The translations under genes and the position numbers were made by a program. A model generated the notes under the pieces. The model saw only the letters and a program-made list of their open reading frames with translations, had not been told where the DNA came from and did not search any database. Of a stretch of 8,392 nucleotides of DNA, positions 5,311 through 8,392 are shown piece after piece; position 1 is the stretch's first letter; each line of letters begins with the position of its first letter. Source of the DNA: an uncultured Bacillota bacterium (GTDB lineage: Bacteria; Bacillota; Limnochordia; Limnochordales; ZCTH02-B6); the NCBI GenBank assembly GCA_937916565.1, contig CALFSR010000099.1:1-8392 (forward strand), in the 5' to 3' direction.

Positions 5311-5820
5311 TTAATCCTCGATGTCGAGATCTTCCTCCAGGTGTACGGTCAGCTTCCAGATGAGCCAGTTGCCGCTCTCCCGGCGCAGTTCCGCGCTGAA
5401 GTCGGGTATCAGGCTGGCGCCCTTCGCCGGAAAGTCAACCTGCAGGGTGAACGTCAAGACGGCGTTGTCATTCTCCTGCACGACGTCGCGCGCGACCACC
5501 GTCACCGTGTAGTCGGTGGAGTCATCTAGCTCGAACGGTTGGACCAGTGCGGACGCGGCCCCCTCCCTGGTCTTGGACTCAGGGTCCTCCGGGCACACCG
5601 GCTCGTCGTCTCCGAATCGCACACAGAGCGTGACTTCCCTGGCCAAGAGCGATCCCATGGCCTCCTCGTCCCGGTCGACGTGGGCCGCGAGGAACTTGTC
5701 GACGATCTCCAGAATCTCCGTGCCGTCGGTGATGCTACCCCCGCCGCCGCCGATGGTGAAACACCCTGTCAGCGCCAGCATGGCCAGCAGTAAGCCGGCC
5801 GCGCGGCCGAGCAACTTCAT
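5311..5820 (-). CDS. Small lipoprotein, possible NTF2-like domain
   Basis: This 169-residue exported lipoprotein has unknown function. A lipoprotein signal peptide ends in the lipobox LTGC, with Cys20 as the lipidated residue. A Gly-rich spacer (24-28) follows. The helix EILEIVDKFLAAHVDRDEEAMGSLL (35-59) and later alternating strands (TDYTVTVVARDVV, AVLTFTLQVDF, GNWLIWKLTVHL) resemble the layout of NTF2-like/SnoaL domains, which is an inference from pattern only. Cys66 and Cys76 could form a disulfide outside the cytoplasm. The C-terminus is acidic. The ATG at 5820 has GGAGG (5832-5828) 7 nt upstream. It lies downstream of yceI on the same strand, but 292 bp and at least one hairpin separate them, so it may have its own promoter, which I could not identify. 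Confidence 0.8.
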   Translation of the reverse strand: MKLLGRAAGLLLAMLALTGCFTIGGGGGSITDGTEILEIVDKFLAAHVDRDEEAMGSLLAREVTLCVRFGDDEPVCPEDPESKTREGAASALVQPFELDDSTDYTVTVVARDVVQENDNAVLTFTLQVDFPAKGASLIPDFSAELRRESGNWLIWKLTVHLEEDLDIED

Positions 5821-6112
5821 GACGCCACCTCCGTCGTGAATATGAGCAAGGTTTCGCTAGGGTGTTGGGAAGAACCTGGGGCGTGAACCTAGATATTCCT
5901 TACCAAATTTCGCCAGGAGTAGGAGTAGCGTCCCGGATGAAGCGCGGGGACCAGGAGGCACGGCGTAGTGCGGCGGTAGGAGAAGACCGGCCACAATGAG
6001 GGACCCCGGGGTTATCCCCGGGGTCCTGGGTTCCGCGTCCGATATGGTGTCCTGTCGACTGGCCGGCGGGGCACCAGGCGCAGCCCGGGCGTTGCCCGCC
6101 GGAGCCGCTCCG
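5821..6112. other. Intergenic region between lipoprotein and yceI genes
   Basis: No coding sequence is apparent in these 292 bp. They contain the lipoprotein ribosome binding site near the left end and two inverted repeats near the yceI end. I see no clear sigma-A promoter for the lipoprotein gene. Confidence 0.4.
6001..6102 (-). terminator. Hairpins downstream of yceI, likely terminator
   Basis: The stronger hairpin is a perfect 11-bp stem (GGACCCCGGGG 6001-6011, CCCCGGGGTCC 6016-6026) with a TTAT loop. A second, CCGGCGGG (6063-6070) with CCCGCCGG (6095-6102), stands directly after the yceI stop codon. Read on the minus strand, neither has a strong U tract, so termination efficiency is unclear. 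Confidence 0.5.
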
Positions 6113-6655
6113 TTACTCCGCGACGCCGACGGCCTCGACCTCGATGGAGATGTCCACCTTGTCGCCGACGAGAAAGCCGCCCGCCTCCAGGGGCGCATTC
6201 CATGTCAGGCCGAAGTCCTTGCGGTTGATGGAGCCCTTGGCGCTCAGGCCGATGCGCTGGTTGCCCCACGGGTCCTTGCCCTGGCCGGTGAACTCGACAT
6301 CGAGGGTCACCGGGCGGGTGACGTCACGAATGGTCAGGTCGCCGGTCACCTTGTAGGTGTTGTCGCCGGTCTTGGTGATGCTGGTGCTCTTGAAGGTCAT
6401 AGTCGGGAACTTCTCAACGTCAAAGAAGTCCGCGGAGCGCAGGTGGCCGTCGCGCTGGGCCTCCCGGGTGTCGATGGTGTTTACGTCGATGGTGGCCTCA
6501 AAGCTGCCGTTGCTCAGGTCGCCGGGGTCGCCCTTGATGACCGCGTCCACGCCGCTGAAGCGGCCCTTGACGGTGGCGAACATCATGTGCCGGACCGCAA
6601 ACTCCACCGAGCTATGGGAGGGGTCCACCTTCCACGTCGTAATCGCTGCGCTCAT
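6113..6655 (-). CDS. YceI-family lipocalin-like protein
   Basis: This 180-residue YceI-domain protein belongs to a beta-barrel family; the Thermus structure (TTHA0802) binds a polyisoprenoid. Visible signatures are WKVDPSHSSVEFAVRHMMFATVKGRF at the N-terminus, TREAQRDGHLRSADFFDVEKFPTMTF in the middle and the C-terminal FGLTWNAPLEAGGFLVGDKVDI. Unlike E. coli YceI it lacks a signal peptide, so it is probably cytoplasmic, like the Thermus protein. The ATG at 6655 is preceded by GAGGAGG (8-nt spacing). It has a near-consensus promoter and is divergent from an HxlR-family regulator gene whose promoter shares a tandem repeat with it, so redox or electrophile control of yceI is a reasonable inference. 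The ligand is unknown. Confidence 0.93.
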   Translation of the reverse strand: MSAAITTWKVDPSHSSVEFAVRHMMFATVKGRFSGVDAVIKGDPGDLSNGSFEATIDVNTIDTREAQRDGHLRSADFFDVEKFPTMTFKSTSITKTGDNTYKVTGDLTIRDVTRPVTLDVEFTGQGKDPWGNQRIGLSAKGSINRKDFGLTWNAPLEAGGFLVGDKVDISIEVEAVGVAE

Positions 6656-6735
6656 GTGTATGTCCTCCTCTATGTGAATGGTGTTCTTTGACCCGGATAA
6701 GGCTGCCAGGTCCGTGGCTTGCTGCCAACGGCTCC

Positions 6736-6764
6736 ATTCTACCTAGGGAACTTACGAATGTCAA
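6736..6764 (-). promoter_or_regulatory. yceI promoter
   Basis: On the minus strand, perfect TTGACA (6764-6759), a 17-bp spacer and TAGAAT (6741-6736) form a near-consensus sigma-A promoter. The predicted start near 6729 gives a 5' UTR of about 73 nt. Repeat copy 1 (6751-6766) covers the -35 and part of the spacer, so a bound repressor would block polymerase. Confidence 0.8.
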
Positions 6765-6784
6765 GCACCTTATGAATGTAAAGC
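6751..6784. repeat. Tandem 16-bp direct repeat, candidate HxlR operator
   Basis: CTTACGAATGTCAAGC (6751-6766) and CTTATGAATGTAAAGC (6769-6784) match at 14 of 16 positions and are spaced 18 bp start to start. Each has CTT and AAG at its ends. Copy 1 overlaps the -35 of the yceI promoter and copy 2 overlaps the -35 region of the hxlR promoter. B. subtilis HxlR is known to bind two tandem sites, which fits this arrangement. Confidence 0.65.
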
Positions 6785-6800
6785 GATGATATGATATAAT
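6772..6800 (+). promoter_or_regulatory. hxlR-family gene promoter with extended -10
   Basis: A perfect TATAAT (6795-6800) is preceded by TGA, giving an extended -10. The -35 (ATGAAT, 6772-6777, 17-bp spacer) is poor, which is usual for extended -10 promoters. Transcription near 6807 argues for the GTG start at 6857 over the far upstream TTG at 6815. Confidence 0.65.
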
Positions 6801-6856
6801 GCGATCGGCGGCGCTTGCGCCGTGACGGGGTGTGGCAGACCCAAGGGGGAGTCTGT

Positions 6857-7165
6857 GTGGGCTACGATCAAATGTGCCCGCATTACCAGGCGGCTATCCG
6901 GCTTCTCGGCAAAAAGTGGACCGGGATGCTCCTGCGGGTGCTCCTGGGCGGGCCTAGGCGTTTCACGGACTTTAAGAAGCAGATCCCCGAGCTGAGCGAC
7001 CGGCTGCTCGCCGAGCGGCTCCGGGAACTGGAGGACAACGGGATCGTGACCCGCGTGGTGCACGCGGAACGGCCCGTCATCGTCGAGTACCGGCTGACGC
7101 AGAAGGGGCAGGAGCTCGCGCCCGTGGTGGAAGCTATCCAGGCGTGGGCGGAACGCTGGGTATAG
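6857..7165 (+). CDS. HxlR-family winged-helix transcriptional regulator
   Basis: This DNA-binding regulator has 102 residues from the GTG at 6857. The HxlR domain spans nearly the whole protein: the N-terminal MCPHY (Cys7), the first helix AAIRLLGKKWTGMLLRVLL, the recognition region RRFTDFKKQIPELSDRLLAERLRELEDNG, the wing IVTRVVHAERPVIVEYRLT and the C-terminal dimer helix. Cys7 is in the position of the redox-sensing cysteine of YodB-type members, so thiol-based sensing is possible but not shown. GGGGGA (6845-6850) lies 6 nt before GTG 6857. The longer reading from 6815 adds 14 residues with no ribosome binding site. It is divergent from yceI, with a shared candidate operator, and probably represses itself and yceI. 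Confidence 0.93.
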   Translation: MGYDQMCPHYQAAIRLLGKKWTGMLLRVLLGGPRRFTDFKKQIPELSDRLLAERLRELEDNGIVTRVVHAERPVIVEYRLTQKGQELAPVVEAIQAWAERWV

Positions 7166-7192
7166 CGCCCGGCGTGACACCGTCGAATGACG

Positions 7193-7230
7193 CGGGGCCA
7201 TCCTTGACAGGCTAGTCAGGGGTGGCCCCG
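7193..7230 (+). promoter_or_regulatory. 16-bp hairpin over the uvsE ribosome binding site
   Basis: Positions 7193-7208 pair with 7215-7230 over 16 bp (14 Watson-Crick, 2 G-T) with a 6-nt loop. The outer part is CGGGGCCA/TGGCCCCG and the inner part TGAC/GTCA. It lies 27 bp beyond the hxlR stop, and its 3' arm contains the probable uvsE ribosome binding site (AGGGG, 7218-7222). It ends right before the GTG at 7231. No U tract follows, so it looks more like a translation-control structure than a terminator, though it may slow readthrough. Confidence 0.6.
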
Positions 7231-8181
7231 GTGGCGGTGGGACTCGGCTTCGTATCAATTTGCTTGAGCGAGGAAGACTGTTCGCCGGCCGGCGACGTGA
7301 CGGTGAAGTCGCTGGAGCGCCTGCCGGACCGGGAAGCCCGCCTCGACCGCATCCGGCGTACGGCCCGCCGCAACCTGGAAAACACCCTGCGCATCCTCTG
7401 GTTTCTCAAGGGAAACCGCTTGACATGCTACCGGTTCGCCACGCATCTCATCCCGCTGGCGACCCACGAGGCGACGGACGGCTGGGCCTGGTGGGACGAC
7501 CCGGAGATTGCCCCCATGCTCGCCCGCATTGGGGAGATCGTCCGCCGGGAAGGCTTTCGCGTCAGCACCCACCCGCCGCAACTGTGCGTGCTCAATTCCC
7601 CCGATCCGGCTGTGTTCGTATGGGTCGAGCGATACACGGCCTACCACGTGCGCCTGTTTGAAGTGATGGGGCTCGACGACGCCGCGAAGATCGTGTTGCA
7701 TGTGGGCAAGCGGTTTCCGGGCGGTCCCAAGGCCGCGCTCAAGCAGGCCCTGGTCAATATCCGGCGCCTGCCGGAGGCGGTGCGGGCGCGCCTTGCCCTT
7801 GAGAACGACGACCGTACCTTTTCGGCCCGGGAGACGCTCGCGTTGTGCCGGCAAGCCGGTGTCTCCATGGTGTTTGACCTGCACCATCACTGGTGCCGCC
7901 ACGATGGAGAAGACTTCCGCGACCTGTTGCCGGCGGTGTTTGAGACGTGGCGGGATCGCCCGCCCAAAGTGCATCTCTCAAGCCCGCGCAGCCCGAGCAG
8001 CCCCCGCGCCCACGCCGACTACGTCGACGCGGACTTCGCCGCGCCGTTTCTCGAGTACGCGGCAACGCTCGGGTCCTTTGACGTCATGGTGGAAGCCAAG
8101 ATGAAGGACTTGGCTGCTCTGCGCCTGCGGGAGGAACTGCCGCACATCTTCGCCGTGGACCCCGGCGGTGCGCCGCCTTGA
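7231..8181 (+). CDS. uvsE: UV damage endonuclease UvsE (UVDE family)
   Basis: This 316-residue TIM-barrel endonuclease nicks DNA 5' to UV photoproducts and starts an excision pathway independent of UvrABC. The metal-site residues of the family are all present: His72 (RFATH), His114 (STHPPQ), His157 (LHVG), Glu191 (LENDD), Asp216 and His219 (DLHHH), Lys246 and His248 (KVHLS), His261 and Glu288 (VEAK). Gln117 of the probing pair is kept, but the next residue is Leu rather than the Tyr recalled for the Thermus enzyme. GTG codons at 7222, 7231 and 7237 are all in frame. I prefer 7231 because AGGGG (7218-7222) is 8 nt upstream and family members begin only a few residues before the GFV strand. The gene lacks a clear promoter and probably follows hxlR. 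Its stop codon overlaps the SRP RNA promoter. Confidence 0.95.
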   Translation: MAVGLGFVSICLSEEDCSPAGDVTVKSLERLPDREARLDRIRRTARRNLENTLRILWFLKGNRLTCYRFATHLIPLATHEATDGWAWWDDPEIAPMLARIGEIVRREGFRVSTHPPQLCVLNSPDPAVFVWVERYTAYHVRLFEVMGLDDAAKIVLHVGKRFPGGPKAALKQALVNIRRLPEAVRARLALENDDRTFSARETLALCRQAGVSMVFDLHHHWCRHDGEDFRDLLPAVFETWRDRPPKVHLSSPRSPSSPRAHADYVDADFAAPFLEYAATLGSFDVMVEAKMKDLAALRLREELPHIFAVDPGGAPP

Positions 8182-8207
8182 CACCTATTCCGCGGCGAAT
8201 CTATAAT
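8178..8207 (+). promoter_or_regulatory. SRP RNA promoter
   Basis: Perfect TTGACA (8178-8183) and perfect TATAAT (8202-8207) are separated by 18 bp, the strongest promoter in the window, as expected for an abundant stable RNA. The -35 overlaps the uvsE stop codon TGA (8179-8181). The predicted start is near 8214. Confidence 0.88.
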
Positions 8208-8214
8208 GAACATG

Positions 8215-8243
8215 CGCACGGCAACCTGTCGCGGGTCCGTGCG
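8215..8243 (+). other. 5' leader hairpin of the SRP RNA precursor
   Basis: CGCACGG (8215-8221) pairs with CCGTGCG (8237-8243), a perfect 7-bp stem with a 15-nt loop that begins at the predicted transcription start. It precedes the conserved SRP RNA body, so it is probably a processed 5' leader or a stability element. Confidence 0.45.
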
Positions 8244-8250
8244 TTCGACG

Positions 8251-8392
8251 TCTTTGTATGGGGTTAAGGTGTGCCGTGCTAGACGGGGAGGTAGCGGTGC
8301 CCTGCACCCGCAATCCGCTACAGCGGGGTCGAATTCCCGCCCGAGGCCTCGTCTTTGTGGAGCCTGCCCCGGATAAGTGGCGCTGACGATCG
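8251..8392 (+). ncRNA. ffs: SRP RNA (large, Alu-domain type), 5' part, cut by the window edge
   Basis: This is the RNA scaffold of the signal recognition particle, which targets nascent membrane and secreted proteins. The stretch from GCCGTGCTA (8273) through GGGGAGGTAGCGGTGCCCTG, CAATCCGCT, and GAATTCCCGCCCGAGG to AAGTGGCGCTGACG closely follows the 5' Alu domain and linking helix of B. subtilis scRNA. This long form (about 270 nt) occurs in Firmicutes and other Gram-positives. The conserved S-domain tetraloop region lies beyond the window. The exact mature 5' end is uncertain within about 15 nt. Firmicute gene order suggests dnaX follows. Confidence 0.9.

Noticed and set aside
6815..6856. 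Longer HxlR protein from TTG 6815
   Set aside because: It lacks a ribosome binding site and starts almost at the transcription start. GTG 6857 has a well-placed GGGGGA and gives a normal family N-terminus.
7204..7232. TTGACA at 7204-7209 as a uvsE promoter
   Set aside because: No -10-like hexamer lies 16-19 bp downstream (the region is GC-only), and the hexamer is part of the hairpin stem.

Overview
This is a GC-rich bacterial chromosome segment. It most likely comes from a high-GC Firmicute-like (Bacillota) lineage of the Symbiobacterium/Limnochordia/Thermaerobacter kind. That is inferred from strong GGAGG-type ribosome binding sites, frequent GTG and TTG starts, sigma-A-like promoters, and a large Alu-domain-type SRP RNA at the right edge. 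That RNA lies in the tadA / tRNA-Ser / SRP RNA neighbourhood familiar from Firmicutes. The species cannot be named from this sequence.

Layout: positions 1-1480 hold two minus-strand genes, a Mn-type superoxide dismutase (sodA) and a [2Fe-2S] ferredoxin tethered by an N-terminal membrane helix, each with its own promoter. Positions 1500-4116 hold a plus-strand polar amino-acid ABC importer cluster: two tandem substrate-binding proteins about 80% identical to each other, then a HisM/GlnP-type permease. An intercistronic hairpin and a terminator separate the three genes, and no ATPase is present. Positions 4094-5250 look like one transcription unit: an extended -10 promoter, an A-type Fe-S carrier (ErpA-like), tadA overlapping it, tRNA-Ser(CGA), tRNA-Ser(GGA), and a hairpin terminator.

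Positions 5250-8181 hold four genes between tRNA-Ser and the SRP RNA. They are a small lipoprotein and a YceI-family protein on the minus strand, then an HxlR-family regulator and the UV-damage endonuclease UvsE on the plus strand. yceI and hxlR are divergent, and a tandem 16-bp direct repeat lies over both promoters, a good candidate HxlR operator. A 16-bp hairpin covers the likely uvsE ribosome binding site. From about 8178 a consensus promoter, whose -35 overlaps the uvsE stop codon, drives the SRP RNA (ffs), which is cut by the window edge.

Functional themes are oxidative and redox stress (SodA, ferredoxin, Fe-S carrier, HxlR, YceI), DNA repair (UvsE), translation and secretion RNA functions (TadA, tRNA-Ser, SRP RNA), and amino-acid uptake. 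I see no mobile element, CRISPR array or obviously new multigene system. The most interesting points are regulatory architecture and unusual protein topology.
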